Part shown: one piece after another, positions 32,740 to 43,762 of the stretch | Position numbering within the stretch: position 1 is the first letter of the stretch | Layout of the letters: every line of letters starts with the position of its first letter | Assembly (NCBI GenBank): GCA_922989275.2 | Contig: OV277869.1 | Span: 27,724,189 to 27,788,188, forward strand | Direction: 5' to 3' | Source of the DNA: Gari tellinella | Lineage: Eukaryota; Mollusca; Bivalvia; Cardiida; Psammobiidae | DNA: 64,000 bases | The notes under the pieces: model-generated | Told to the model about the DNA's origin: nothing | The model's input: only the letters and a program-made list of their open reading frames with translations | Database searches by the model: none | Made by a program: the position numbers and the translations under genes

Positions 32740-33700
32740 ACTTACAAGGCCACCGCAAGCGGAAACATAATACGACTGTGACATCAGACCAGAACCAAAA
32801 TCAATAAGTGTTTTTCCTGTAAACGAGAAAGCTCAGTATGAAATTTGGTTCATCATTTAGTTATGATCTATAAACCAGTTTGAGCTGTAAAGTATGTAAA
32901 GTAGAATAACTGCAATAAAAACCATTAGACCATAACCAAAATCAGTAGGTGTCTTATCCGTATGATTGGAAAGCTTACTATGAAAGTTGGTAATAAAAGC
33001 TCTTATATAACATAAGTAATTGTCCGGAAACAAGTTTTTTAAAACAAAATAAAGTCTATGTACATTAAGGGACATTACTCCAATATAAAGAACCAAAATC
33101 AAAAGGTGACTTTCCTGTATAATAAGAAAACTTAGTATAAAATTTGGTTTTTAATATGGCATACAACAGTAAAGCTATCATCTGAAAAATAGAAGGGTGT
33201 TCCTCGGAACACATGTGTTACCTGCCGTCAACCATCAGTAAAGGGAAATAAATATGATGGTATTGATGTAATAGTTATTAACCATGCGCAAGACACTAAC
33301 ATTCATCAAACTCTTCCAACAAATGAAATTTCATCTGAAAAGCATCAGTAGAACAGAAGCTATTTGCTGAAAATAGAAAATATGGCAAAGGGCAATAACT
33401 ATCACACTATTGCTGAAAGAGTCATCAACCTTGTGCAAGACACTTTCACTCATAAATCTCTTTCCATTATGAAATTTCATTTCAAAATCTTCAGTATAAC
33501 AAGAAATCTGCAGGAAAAGAAAATGTTGAAAAAAGGGGATAACTCTCACAATATTGACGCAAGAGAGTTATGACCCATGTGCAATACTCTTCCACTTGTC
33601 AAGCTCTTCCATAAATGAAGTTTCAACTCTAAAACCTTCAGTAGAACAGGAGGTATCAGGCGTGATGCAAAAAGCGTGACAGACAGACAGACAGACGAAA
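32740..33700. repeat. Two successive tandem-repeat blocks
   Basis: Block one (32740-33180) repeats ACCAAAATCA.TAGGTG...TTTCCTGTA.AA.GAGAAAGCT.AGTATGAAA.TTGGT about every 130-180 bp. Block two (33180-33700) repeats AGGGCAATAACT, CAAGACACT..CACTCAT and TGAAATTTCAT..CAAA..CTTCAGTA.AACA about every 150-170 bp. It ends in GACAGACAGACAGACG. Confidence 0.55.
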
Positions 33701-33916
33701 TAGTGAGAAGTTGATTTTTAGACGCAAAAACACCCTTAATATGTTTAATAACGATTTAGCATCCACAAAAGATAAAAAAAATATTTATAAAATAAAAACA
33801 AATTGGAATGAGTGGGTTTTTAACTCTGATCGCCGTCGTGGGAGACCCGATGGTAACCGTTGGGCCACGGAGGCAGATACGATATGACGTCGATTTAAGT
33901 TAAAATAATAAATAAT

Positions 33917-35135
33917 ATATCAAGTCATAGTCTACTTTCAGTCCGAATGACCGCTCAGCCGACTGTACATTTACTCCCCTGATCATTGAGCCATCTTGCC
34001 TACAATATTGAGTACTGCTAACATATGGCACAATCAAATGTAGCCGCAGTACCGACTCAGACCCTTCACAGGTACCCATTTTAACCCCTGGACGGAGAGG
34101 AGTAATTCGCGGTACATGTATTGCTTTCCGTAATTTCCGGCAATAAGCCCGCGGGCTATCTCATTTTTCAACGGACAAGAAGGTGCCTGCGGGTTATCTC
34201 ACGAAGCGGGCTATATGACGAACCTTTTTACCCATCGGCATTGCAGAAAAAGAAAAAGAAATAGAGCTTGTGTAACGAGGAGCTAAATGGTACCATTTCT
34301 TTCAAATTGTAAAAAATATACAGAGGAAATTCAAATAGTTTGTGTTATCATTACTAAACATATTTTCCGTACTTTTTAACCAAGGAAATTACATTTATAC
34401 GAATGAGAAACGATTTGTACTCTGTGTAGACGCTGATTTTCTCGGCAGTTAAACAGGATCAAAACTGTTTGCAACTTTTTAAATTTACACAAGTTGCGGT
34501 TAACAGGTACATGGTTAAGTTTAGTGCATGAACAAACACAAAATACAATAAGGGTCCATGAAGAACAATACAACCAATACAATAGCCAATGCTTTATTGT
34601 TCTCCAACAGCAAACGGACTGTATTGAGTAAGTTTTCACGGGTTTATTAAACCGCGAATGAAATGAAAACTGGTAATACCCTACAACGTTTAGATGTATT
34701 CGCAAAAAATACAACCTTTATGATCCACTCTGTTTTCATCGGTCACTAAACCTTCTAACAATTTACCGTTTTCAGTAGAATAGAGATCCGAAAAAAACAA
34801 AGCATAGAATAATGCTTTAGCACTATCAAGCATTTAACGTTGATAACGGTCGGAATTTAGTACATACTACTCATTATAGCGGTGAATCATAAGAAAGTTT
34901 CACAAAATGGGTGCGGGCATATAGACGGTGTGGCTTATTTGCCGAATTTTTTTTTCATTTTTAAGTTTTCTGAGGGCAATATGCCGGATGCGGGCTATCT
35001 AAAGGTGCGGGCTTATTGCCGGAAATTACGGTAAGTACATTCCTGTACATCATCGGGGATTCAGAAATAATCCCCGCGTCAGACCGCTGGTCCGGCGGGG
35101 GATCGAACTAACGACCCCTGGTACCTTAGTCCAAT
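33917..35135 (-). mobile_element. tRNA-derived SINE, split by a TIR transposon
   Basis: The left piece 33917-34127 and right piece 35032-35135 together form the reverse complement of the SINE at 18119-18456: body GTCTACTTTCAGTCCGAATG to AATTCGCGGTACAT, then ACATTCCTGTACATCATCGGGGATTC and the tRNA-like head GATCGAACTAACGACCCCTGGTACC. They are interrupted by the 904-bp element at 34128-35031. Confidence 0.85.
34128..35031. mobile_element. Non-autonomous DNA transposon, CCGTAATTTCCGGCAATAAG termini
   Basis: Left end CCGTAATTTCCGGCAATAAGCCCGC, right end GCGGGCTTATTGCCGGAAATTACGG: a perfect 25-bp terminal inverted repeat. Subterminal GCGGGCTATCT/GCGGGTTATCT copies are also present. The interior has only short frames, so no transposase is encoded. 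The uninterrupted SINE at 18119 confirms the insertion. Confidence 0.9.
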
Positions 35136-36179
35136 GTACCAAAAAGTTATATAAAGTTTGTATATTGACGTGTTTAAAAAAATCATTTCGATAACAACAA
35201 ACCATTATTCTGAATAAATATTGATTTTTTTTAAACAAGTTCACAAATAAATCTACATATCCATTCATTATTTCTATTCTCATATGGACCTATAATGTTA
35301 ACAACCATTCTACAATCGTCTCTGATTCTGTCTTCTGTTAAAGCAATACAGGTAGAGCTCTACTGTATACTATAGAGCAACAAGTTGAAGGATACTTTAG
35401 GTAGGCTTATAAACAAAGCAGAATGCCATATTTAGTAGAAAAGTTCAACATAATCTTTGCATCAGATGTAGACTTTGAATCTGAGCGGTCAGAAAATAAA
35501 CTGTTCCAAACCAACAAACGACATTGACGAGTAACGCGAAAACTGGTGACAATTTCCAGTCGTTATTTTTGGTAATTTTAACTTCTGAGTTGAAGCGTAA
35601 AGTATAGCCCATTTCAGTTAAAATGTATAACTTTGAATCAACTCCATTTTCCAGTTTGTTGGCCGTTTTTCACTCTAAGCGTTTTGTTGTGGTCATTTTT
35701 TTCTGTTGAGTGCAGTTCGGCTTGGAGCGGTTATTATTCTTTTGTATGTCAGACATTACGTGAAACATATCAAATTTAGTGTTATTGTAAATTTGAAAGA
35801 CCAAAATCATTCAGTAACGTGATAAATCTAATAATATGACATTGCATGAGATAAGAGGGATTTATTCTGCTCGAGGATAAACAATTTAGCACTCGGCGGA
35901 GCCTCGCGCTAAATGATTTATCCCCTTGCAGAATAAACCCCTCCTATCTCATGTAATGACATATTATTCTCTTTATTATTAGCTTAGGAAAAGAATTTAA
36001 AACAAAACAAAATGCATTTAAAAGAAATCAGTATTAGCTTATTTCTGCTTAAGCTAGTAGTAGGGGTTCTCTAATTCGACGCTAGGTCAAGTACAATAGG
36101 AGATGTACGACGCAAGTTTTAAAAGGGGATATCAATATACACGTATATCAGTTTTTTAATGTACATAATTTATTACTTA
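35136..36179. other. Intergenic with one palindrome
   Basis: Nothing coding was recognised; it includes the palindrome at 35830-35969. Confidence 0.4.
35830..35969. mobile_element. Long palindrome (GCATGAGATAAGAGGG)
   Basis: AATAATATGACATTGCATGAGATAAGAGGGATTTATTCTGC is mirrored by GCAGAATAAACCCCTCCTATCTCATGTAATGACATATTATT. The inner GAGGATAAACAATTTAGC/GCTAAATGATTTATCCCC stem closes on a GC-rich apex CTCGGCGGAGCCTCGC. Confidence 0.8.
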
Positions 36180-37830
36180 AATCACTTATTGTTTTATTTA
36201 TTGTGATAAACATATATACCGTAACGATTTTTACAGTTTTGAATGCTGGAATCAAGATGTATCTATGTTTTGGAATGTATATACATTGTATTAAGTTTTG
36301 TTTACAGTCACAATTTAATACTTAAATTATTTATTGCTTTATCCAATGTAATAACCATATATCTTCAAGAATTTGGTAGTTTTGTAAGTTGGAAGCTACA
36401 TGTTTCTATATTTTAAGAGTGTATATATTAAATTTTGCTACTACCACAATTTAATGCTTAAATACTTATTGATTTATCTATATTAATAACCTTATATCTC
36501 AACGATCTTGACATGTTTGAAAGTTTAATGCTACATGTATATATGTTTCTGGAACGTTTATATATATATTTTTTACAACCACATTTTAATACTGAAATTA
36601 CTTTTTGCTTTATCTTTTGTAATAACCATGTACTTGAACGATTGTAACAGTTTTGAAAGAGGAAATCAACTTCTATATATGTTTATATTCAGTTCTGTTT
36701 ATAACCACAATTTGATACTGAATTTTTTTTTATAGTTTTATCTATTGTTATAATCATATACCTTAACGATTCTGCCAGTTTTAAAAATTGGAAAAAAACA
36801 TGTACATGTATCTATGTTTTCTAGCGTGAATATATTAAGTTTTGTTTACAACCATAATCTAATTCTTAAATTAATTATTGTTCATCTTTTGTAATAACCA
36901 TATTCCGGTACGGTTTTGGCAGTTTCAAAAATTTCAATAAACATGTATCTATACTTTGTGAATGTATACATATTGTACTAAGTTTTTTCACAACCACATT
37001 TTAATAATAAAATTACTCATTATTTTATCTGTTATGATAGCCATATACCTTAACGATTTTGACATTTTTTAAAGTTAAAAAACAATATGTATCTATGTTT
37101 TGGAACTTATATATTATGTTGTATTTACAAACTTAATTTAATACTTAAATTACCTATTGCTTTGGCTATTGAAATAACCATAAAGCTTAATAATTTGACA
37201 GTTTTTGAAAGAGGAAATCAACTTCTATCAATTTTATATTCAGTTTTGTTTATAACCACTCTTTAATACTTAAATTCCTTTTTGTTTTATTAATTGCAAT
37301 AACCATATAATTTAATAATTTGACAGTTTCTAAGAGGAAATCAACTTCCATCAATGTCTATATCAAGTTTTGTTTATTACCACAACTTAATACTTACATT
37401 ATTTATTGTTTTATTTATTCAATAACAATAAACCTTAACGACTTTGACAGTTTGCATGTATCTATGTTTTAGAGTGTATATATTAAGTTTTGTTTACCAC
37501 CAAAATTGAATACATGTACTTAAATTACTTTTGTTTTATCTATTGTAATAACCATATACCTTAACGATTTTGACAGTTTTAAAAGAGGAAATCAACTTCT
37601 ATCAATGTATAAATTCAGTTTTGTGTATAACCACGACTCAATACTTAAATTGTTTATTGTTCAAAAGAAAAAACAATATACCTTAAAGAATTAGAAAGTT
37701 TTGAAAGTGGAAATCAACGCGTATCTTTGTTTTTTAACGTTTATATTCAATTTTGTTTACAACCACATTTTAATACATGAATTACTTATTGTTTATATAT
37801 TGTAATAACCATTTACATGTACCTTATCCC
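36180..37830. repeat. AT-rich minisatellite/satellite, period about 150-160 bp, about 10 copies
   Basis: Each unit contains, in order: a CACAATTTAATACTTAAATTA block, TTATTG.TTTATCTATTGTAATAACCATATACCTTAACGATTTTGACAGTTTT, a GAAA or AAATCAAC segment, and a TATCTATGTTTT..A..GTATATAT.AAGTTTTGTTTACAACC segment. Units differ by substitutions and small indels (about 75-85% alike). The array stops abruptly near 37830. Confidence 0.85.
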
Positions 37831-38024
37831 CTTTACTGCCATGACGTCATCAATTTTGATGAAATTCGTCTGCTTATATTTCTCAAAATTTAATTTTATT
37901 AAGTTGAATGAAGACATATTGAAATTAGTGGCAGACATGTTGGATCCTGATAAGAACAGTTTTCGTTTGCTTGAATTTATCAAATTTAAATTTTAGGAAG
38001 TTTGAAGAAATATTGGGATGAGTG

Positions 38025-38092
38025 GCAAACAGTTTTGATCCTGTTCAGACACCACGTGATGCGGCGTCTGAACAGAATCAAAACTGTTTGCA
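38025..38092. repeat. Hairpin with mixed CACCACGT / GCGGCGTC inner stem
   Basis: CAAACAGTTTTGATCCTGTTCAGAC pairs with GTCTGAACAGAATCAAAACTGTTTG. The outer stem has changed on both arms relative to other copies (GTTCAGAC/GTCTGAAC instead of GATCAGAC/GTCTGATC), keeping pairing. It belongs to a longer unit from about 37835 that starts CCCCTTTACTGCC. Confidence 0.8.
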
Positions 38093-38751
38093 ATTAACTA
38101 CTTTGTATTGTACTTGGGGTAAGGCAGTTATCGGGTTGATAGATTAACGTATAATATATTATATTTTGTGGTCTTAATATCATTAGTTTCTTTATATTAG
38201 ATATAGTTAACAAATCCATGTTCCTTGTTATTATTTTTGTGCCATTAACCCTAGTGCCCGCTAGTCACTATTCGCGCAAATCGAGCCCAATCCCACTAAT
38301 ATTCATAAGTCAATCGTACGTGTATCGTAACTGGATCATAGAGCGAAACAATGACAAAATATGTGCAAGAACTATGTGGATTCTACTAAAAATCAATTTT
38401 TAATCCATTCTTAGCGATCCGTTGTCTGTTTGGACTAGGGGCATAAGATGCTCTGTTAATTAATATATCACTATGGATCAGGTAATCGATATAGGGCGAA
38501 CAAAGAAATGACCATCTTGTTTTAACCCATTCAACCCTAGCGACGAATACACACGGCATTTACAAAGAGTGTACCTAAGAATAGTATACTTGTCATACAT
38601 GTAGGCCAACAGTGTAATAAATTCCTCCAGTCCGGGTAATCTATGTGATGTTTGCAATATATTAAATCCTACAAAAAGAGAAACCCATATTTAATCAGTT
38701 GGAATTGTCCATTTCAATTGTACGGGTTGAATAAGGAAATTGCATTGATGA
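38093..38751. other. Intergenic, fragment of the CCCTAGCGACGA family
   Basis: Around 38525-38755 CAACCCTAGCGACGAATAC and AATTGTCCATTTCAATTGTACGGGTTGAA are remnants of the F3-type element. No gene. Confidence 0.4.
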
Positions 38752-39005
38752 TTAACCCTTTACCCCATAGAAGCGACTTTTAGCGAAAATCTGATTTATT
38801 CATCCGCTGAAGAAAATAGTTCCAATTTAATAATTTAATATATATTATAGGGAAAATTTTCAATATATTCTAGCACAGGATAGCTTAAAGCAGGCTGAAA
38901 GTAAAGCAGAATGCGCCTTAAGCGCATTCTGCTTTACTTTCAACCTGCTTTAAGTAGTAACCTATTTTCAATTCTATAAATAGGCTATCAGGTATAAAGG
39001 GTTAA
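38752..39005. mobile_element. TTAA-flanked MITE with hairpin (inverted orientation)
   Basis: TTAACCCTTTACCCCATAGAAGCGAC at the left and GGTATAAAGGGTTAA at the right. It is the reverse complement of the layout at 21204 and 62024. The hairpin 38879-38962 has AGCTTAAAGCAGGCTGAAAGTAAAGC against GCTTTACTTTCAACCTGCTTTAAG, with AGAATGCGC/GCGCATTCT inside. Confidence 0.85.
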
Positions 39006-39204
39006 GGATGTTCACGACTAAAGCTAATTTGCTTGATTATTTGTACACATGTTCTGTTGCTGTTGATAATGTATAATGGTTCTGTATAAAAGTTGTTCAA
39101 CTTTAATTAAAATAAAAAAAGATAGACGCACTCAAAGAGAATTTGAGCCTTAATGGTCACGGCATAGGTCTATGCTTATAAACTATAAAGCGTTTGAGGT
39201 GAGT

Positions 39205-39316
39205 CTTAGATCGTTCTCAATCTTTTGATTGGTCAGATTTTAGCAAAATACGCAAATCGTACAAATAAAACGCTATTCTGCTGAAATCTGACCAATCAAG
39301 GAATCTACAACACTGA
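39205..39316. repeat. Imperfect inverted repeat
   Basis: TTGATTGGTCAGATTTTAGCAAAAT is mirrored by the stretch at 39275-39307 (GAAATCTGACCAATCAAGG). Probably a small MITE. Confidence 0.55.
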
Positions 39317-39529
39317 AAACCAGCTTTTAGCGGTCCTTGTTATGAACCCAGTTATAGTGACAATCGACATTTAATAATACATGTATGTCTTTGTATTAAT
39401 TACAAAACAAGCTTTATTGCATTGCAATATTAATCAGACCAAGCATCGCTGTCATCCCAGGCACTGTATCTAAGTTTGGTCTATACTGCCAAATTATGTA
39501 TATAACAAAACCACATGAAATGTTATAGA

Positions 39530-39860
39530 TGCATGTTGGTGTCAAACAGTGTAGATCAAAACCAACTGCCGCGTCAGCGGCTGGCCTTGGTCTACATGTT
39601 TTGCAATGCAATAAGGCAGGTATTGTCATGGCACGGCTCAAATATATTGCCATCGGATTGCTATGTGTACCCTTTCACCGCATTAGTGTCGTCTGCTTCA
39701 GTATTGTTGTCTGCAAGACGCGTTTCAAAGTTAGATTGAAGGTTGTATGACTTAATAAATATCGATAAGAGTGTCAAACAGTTTGGGCTCTGATCAGACG
39801 CCGCTTTACGCAAACTGTTTGCAAACGCGCTTTAATCCGTCATTGAGAGTGAACGGGTTA
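39530..39860. repeat. Two hairpin remnants (GTGTAGATC and truncated GACGCC types)
   Basis: 39541-39605 has CAAACAGTGTAGATCAAAACCA...TTGGTCTACATGTTTTG with CTGCCGC/GCGGCTG inside. At 39776-39828 CAAACAGTTTGGGCTCTGATCAGACGCCGC is followed directly by CAAACTGTTTGC, so the right inner arm is deleted. Confidence 0.65.
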
Positions 39861-40300
39861 ATACACTATCAGTAATCATTTCAGTGTATTGAATGTCAAC
39901 ACCCTTGTTAAGTGTGTTATCTACATGTAATGTCAACAACCATGTTCACTTTATACTGATGTATTTATTTACAGGTAGATCTAGTTTTTCTGTACATGTG
40001 CATGTGAAATTAAACACGTGTCGATATTTGAGTTGGATTTGCCAAGTCAATGTTTTTCGGCGGCCATAAATTAAGACATTGAAGCCTAGCCTAGCGACTG
40101 GTATACTCGTTATTAACCAACAGTGTATATGTGAAGATTACACCTGTCCTATAAAAACAGGGTCTGCACTGTTTGATAGTTTGCAATACTCGTATATTGT
40201 TAAAAGCAAAACTTTATAGTCAGAAATGGGATAGTGTTTGTTTGAAATTGGAGTTGTCCATTACATGTGTATATGATTCAGGGATGAATGCCTTAACCCT
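39860..40300. repeat. Segment paralogous to 60980-61370
   Basis: Colinear similar blocks: CACTATCAGTAATC, GTGTGTTATCTA.ATGTCAA, ACACGTG.CGATATT, GAATTTGCCAAGTCA, CGGCGG, ACTCGTTATCAACCAACAGT and GATTCAGGGATGAATGC. Both carry F3-type hairpin remnants. Confidence 0.65.
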
Positions 40301-40399
40301 TCAATCGCCAAGTTTTATTGTTTGTTGGAACCTTTTCAACGCCGTTACGTCATCAGTTTAAAAAAAATCATCGGCGGCTTAGATTTCTCATATTCAAAT

Positions 40400-40758
40400 A
40401 CAGCGTTCCCTCTCTACAACGACATCCAATGGGAGACAAAAAATGTGTGCTTTGTTCGGAGGGAGTCGTTATAGAGAGGGAAGTTGGTTTACATTTGCAA
40501 ACAGCTTGAATCCAGATCAGACGCCGCGTAACGCGGCGTCTGATCTGGATTCAAGCTGTTTGTCACTCGTCACTAAGGTTTGTTATGTCAAAATGCCCAA
40601 TATGTAATTTTGAGAAAAACAGCAGACGACAACTTTAGCAGAAGATATTGCAGACGTAAAAAGGTTGGACATCATTTCTTGTTTCGGGATCAGCGGCAAG
40701 CGTCGTTGTGAGGAGGGAATCGTTGTTGGGAGGGCCGTTGTAGAGAGGGAGCGCTGTA
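40400..40758. mobile_element. M2-type TIR element (CAGCGTTCCCTCTCTACAACG) with nested perfect hairpin
   Basis: Left TACAGCGTTCCCTCTCTACAACG and right CCGTTGTAGAGAGGGAGCGCTGTA are inverted, with TA at each border. The interior repeats the TIR sense (CGGAGGGAGTCGTTATAGAGAGGGAA at 40458). At 40498-40562 lies a 65-bp palindrome: 32-base arms (CAAACAGCTTGAATCCAGAT through GACGCCGCGT) pair perfectly around one base. The sister copy at 43402-43762 holds the same cassette. Confidence 0.85.
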
Positions 40759-41599
40759 TTAAGTATTTTGACTTATGAAAATCTTAAACGAGTGGTTAAC
40801 AGTTTGGATCCTAATCAGACGCAAATAAACATTTGATGTAATGTTTAGATCATGTACGGCCTGATGCCTCTCAAAAATCCATCACAGTGGGTGTAATTCC
40901 CATTTAGAGATTCACGTTAACAGTATATATTTAGAAACATATTTAGCTTTAGATATCAATAATTAGTACTTTAAAGAGTCTTACTTATGCATCATCCTAA
41001 TTCAAACCGATCTTACAATGGCGACCAGGATAAAAAGGATTAAACAGATTTAAACGGAAGTGCTTAAATGGATAACATAGTGCAATATGCAAATTCAGGC
41101 TAACTAATTTTACACAAAAGACGCACACAAGTTGAATAAAGGCCAATAACCTTAATTGGAAAGTAAAGTGACATTAAACAAAACAATGGCACAAGGACTT
41201 TTAGCTTCAGCGTCAGTGAACCAGGTGTTGACAAGAGATGGAAGAAATGATGCAATTGACCGGATAAGCACGTGTTCCTAATGACTTTAACCAATTCGTG
41301 TAATCAGTTCAATGGACATGAACCCGAATACAGACTAGACATTCTACATTACTCAGTCAGCCTTATGATATTCTGTGTTGATAGACCATAAACAGAACTA
41401 GGACTAACTGTAGTGTCAATATCTATACTCTAAGACTGTGTAATACTTTACAAACAATTTGAAACGGACACGCACAAATTCAATTCAAAGTAAAGAGGGG
41501 ATGTAGTGTTGATACCATGTAATTGCCAGTCAAATATTTAGCCCCGCCTTCCACCAGTATACAAGTCATAGACAAACAATATACGTGAAAAGAGTAATT
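40759..41599. other. Intergenic, no recognised feature
   Basis: A hairpin left-arm remnant (AACAGTTTGGATCCTAATCAGACGC) near 40799 is the only recognisable item. Confidence 0.4.
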
Positions 41600-42222
41600 T
41601 TTAGCTCGCCTATTCGGGGAATGGGGGGGGGGACTTATGGAATTACCCCGGCGTCGGCGTCGGCGTTGGTTTTTCATGGTTAAAGTTTTGGGGTAAGTGT
41701 TGTAATGCACTAACACTACATGAAATATGTGCATTAGGAAGCTGATATTTGGAATGGAGGTGCTCTGTGGGTTGAACATTGATGTTGTGGAGTTAAAATT
41801 AAAAAAAAAGTTAAATTTAGTCAAAATTTCACCTTTTGTAGACTTAGGTTTTTCGGCTGATTTCTCATGGTTAAAGTTTTGGGGTGAGTGTTGTAATGCA
41901 CTAATACTACATGAACTATTTGTATTAGGAAGCTGATATTTGGATGGGGGTGACCTGTGGGTTGAACATTGATGTTTCGCAATTAAAATTTAAAAAATAA
42001 GTTTAAATTTAGTCAAAATTTTACCTGTAGTGGACTTAGAGGTTTGGGACTGAAATTTCAAAGTTAGTTATGGAGTAAGTGTTGGAATGCACTTATACTA
42101 CATGGCATATTTATAAGCTAATATTTGGAATGGAGGTTCCTTGTGGCTTGAATATCAATGTACTGATACACTTTTCTATTGATATTTACCTATTTAAGAA
42201 AGGTTTGGTTAGGCGAGCTTTG
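41600..42222. mobile_element. AGCTCGCCTA-ended element made of three approximately 185-bp tandem units
   Basis: It starts TTAGCTCGCCTATTCGG with a G run and CGGCGTCGGCGTCGGCG, and ends TTAGGCGAGCTT. Inside, GGTTAAAGTTTTGGGGTAAGTGTTGTAATGCAC, GAAGCTGATATTTGGAATGGAGGTG and GGGTTGAACATTGATGT recur at about 41680, 41868 and 42064 with progressive divergence. Frames crossing the units are not genes. Confidence 0.75.
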
Positions 42223-42404
42223 CTGTTCTCCGACAGCTCTTGTGTCCTATGCAAGCACTGTAGCCCCAGATCAGAGAGCTCCCGTACAAACCCTCTGATT
42301 AATGTCTGCACTGTTTGTCATTTTGCAATGTATTGTTCAATTCAACCAATAATTAGACTTAATTGGAAATTGGCATATTCCAATAAATGTTTCAGGGGTG
42401 AAAG

Positions 42405-42650
42405 AGTTCAACCAATGGTTACTAAATATATAAGTTTCACCCGTTCCCCTTTAGGCGCATTTTATTTATTTCTGCACTGAAGAAAATAGTTCCAATTCTA
42501 GCAGATTGTTGCTTAAAGAAGACTGAAAGTAAAGCACATGCGCCTTAAGGCATATTCTGATTTACTTTTAATCTGCTTTTAAGCTGCTTGTAAATGGTCA
42601 CCTGTCTTCAAAAACAGGCTACAAATGTATATAGTTAAGAGTTAGCATTT
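42405..42650. mobile_element. Decayed MITE with CTTAAAG hairpin
   Basis: The hairpin (42507-42606) has TTGCTTAAAGAAGACTGAAAGTAAAGC against TTTACTTTTAATCTGCTTTTAAG, with ATGCGCC/GGCATAT inside. The flank CTGCACTGAAGAAAATAGTTCCAATT matches 38811-38830. The TTAA borders are eroded. Confidence 0.65.
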
Positions 42651-42789
42651 TCACGTTATTTGGCCTAAGGCGGCTACAGCTGACTTTGCAAAAAGTTTGA
42701 TTCTCGTTCAGCGGCCGAATTTCGTAAACTTCTAATCAGGATTCGAACTGTTTGATAATCATTTCGATATGTCTTTAATTATTTTGACT

Positions 42790-43065
42790 AGCTGGGTGCC
42801 TCCGTGGCGTCGTGGTTATAGTCGTTCCTGTGACTTGCAATCACTCAGCTCCTCACCGCTATGGGTTCGAATCTAGGTTCTTCGGATTTTTCATGTGAGG
42901 AAGTATTCCAGCTGGCTTGCGGAAGGTCGGTGTTTCTACCCAGTGCCTTAAAACAGTGTATAATGGGCTGCTGTGGTCTTCCTCCACCTGCAATTAGCTA
43001 GACGTCGCGATATGTCTGAAAGACTGTTAAAGCTACGAAAAATCGAGAAAATTAAATCCAATCTG
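42790..43065 (+). mobile_element. tRNA-derived SINE with conserved central domain
   Basis: The head GTGCCTCCGTGGCGTCGTGGTTA (box A-like) and GGGTTCGAATCTAGG (box B) are followed by the central block TGAGGAAGTATTCCAGCTGGCTTGCGGAAGGTCGGTGTTTCTACCCAG. This block type recurs in molluscan SINEs of the V/Meta kind; the exact family is uncertain. The tail has TAGCTAGACGTCGCGATATGTC and ends AT-rich. Confidence 0.75.
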
Positions 43066-43100
43066 ACTATTTAAATTTTGAACAATGACACAAACAGCAG

Positions 43101-43350
43101 TACAGTGGAGAATCTGTTATTCTTTCCCAATAAACGCGTTTACGCTAAAACTATTATTTGCAGTGCAAACAGTTTGGAGCCAGATTAGACGCCGGGAAAT
43201 CCGGCGTCTGATCAGGCTCCAAACTGTTTGCCACCAATATTAACAAGAATTATCAGAATTGTCTAAAAGTTGTTCTTTTCTACGTTTTAGTGATTTGCGT
43301 TTGCGTACGTTTGCGTTTAAACGGGAAAGAATAACAGATTCTCCACTGTA
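43101..43350. mobile_element. M1-type MITE with GACGCCGGG hairpin, best preserved copy
   Basis: TACAGTGGAGAATCTGTTATTCTTTCCC and GGGAAAGAATAACAGATTCTCCACTGTA form a perfect 28-bp TIR with TA ends. The central hairpin 43165-43231 has GCAAACAGTTTGGAGCC against GGCTCCAAACTGTTTGC and GACGCCGG against CCGGCGTC. About 250 bp, no ORF. Confidence 0.9.
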
Positions 43351-43401
43351 CGTATTACCTCATTTAACCCTGAAAAAACTAACGGACATTGTTTTCTGCA
43401 C

Positions 43402-43762
43402 TACAGTACTCCCTCTTTACAACGGCCCTCCCATAAACGACTCCCTCCTTATAACGACCCTTGTCGCAGTTCCCTAAACAGGACAATTATGTCTAACGCA
43501 TTACATGCTGCAATGTCATCTGCTTAAAATTGTCGTCTGCTGTTTTTCTCAAAGTTACATATTGGACATTATAACAGATAAATCTTAATGACGAGTGACA
43601 AACAGCTTGAATCTAGATCAGACGCCGCGTTACGCGGCGTCTGATCTGGATTCAAATTGTTTGCAAGTTTAAACAAATTTTCCTCCCTATAACGACACCC
43701 TCCGTACAACGCACACAATCTGTGTCGCCCAGTGGGTGTCGTTGTAGAGAGGGAACACTGTA
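43402..43762. mobile_element. M2-type TIR element with nested GACGCC hairpin
   Basis: TACAGTACTCCCTCTTTACAACGGC at the left and GTCGTTGTAGAGAGGGAACACTGTA at the right are inverted. The hairpin at 43599-43663 is almost identical to the one in the sister element at 40400. The interior shares TGCTGTTTTTCTCAAAGTTACATATTGG with it in inverted orientation. Confidence 0.85.

Noticed and set aside
33836..33890. Second tRNA-like head (minus-strand GTGGCCCAACGGTTACC)
   Set aside because: Only a box A-like word is visible, without a convincing box B or SINE body, so not annotated as a separate element.
40498..40562. Hairpins as rho-independent terminators or CRISPR-type repeats
   Set aside because: The DNA is clearly eukaryotic (spliced animal receptor genes). 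The hairpins are scattered, of variable spacing, without T tails or unique spacers.
41480..42480. Frames of 69-133 codons around 41.5-42.5 kb
   Set aside because: They cross tandem units and hairpin remnants; conserved words are DNA repeat words, not protein motifs.
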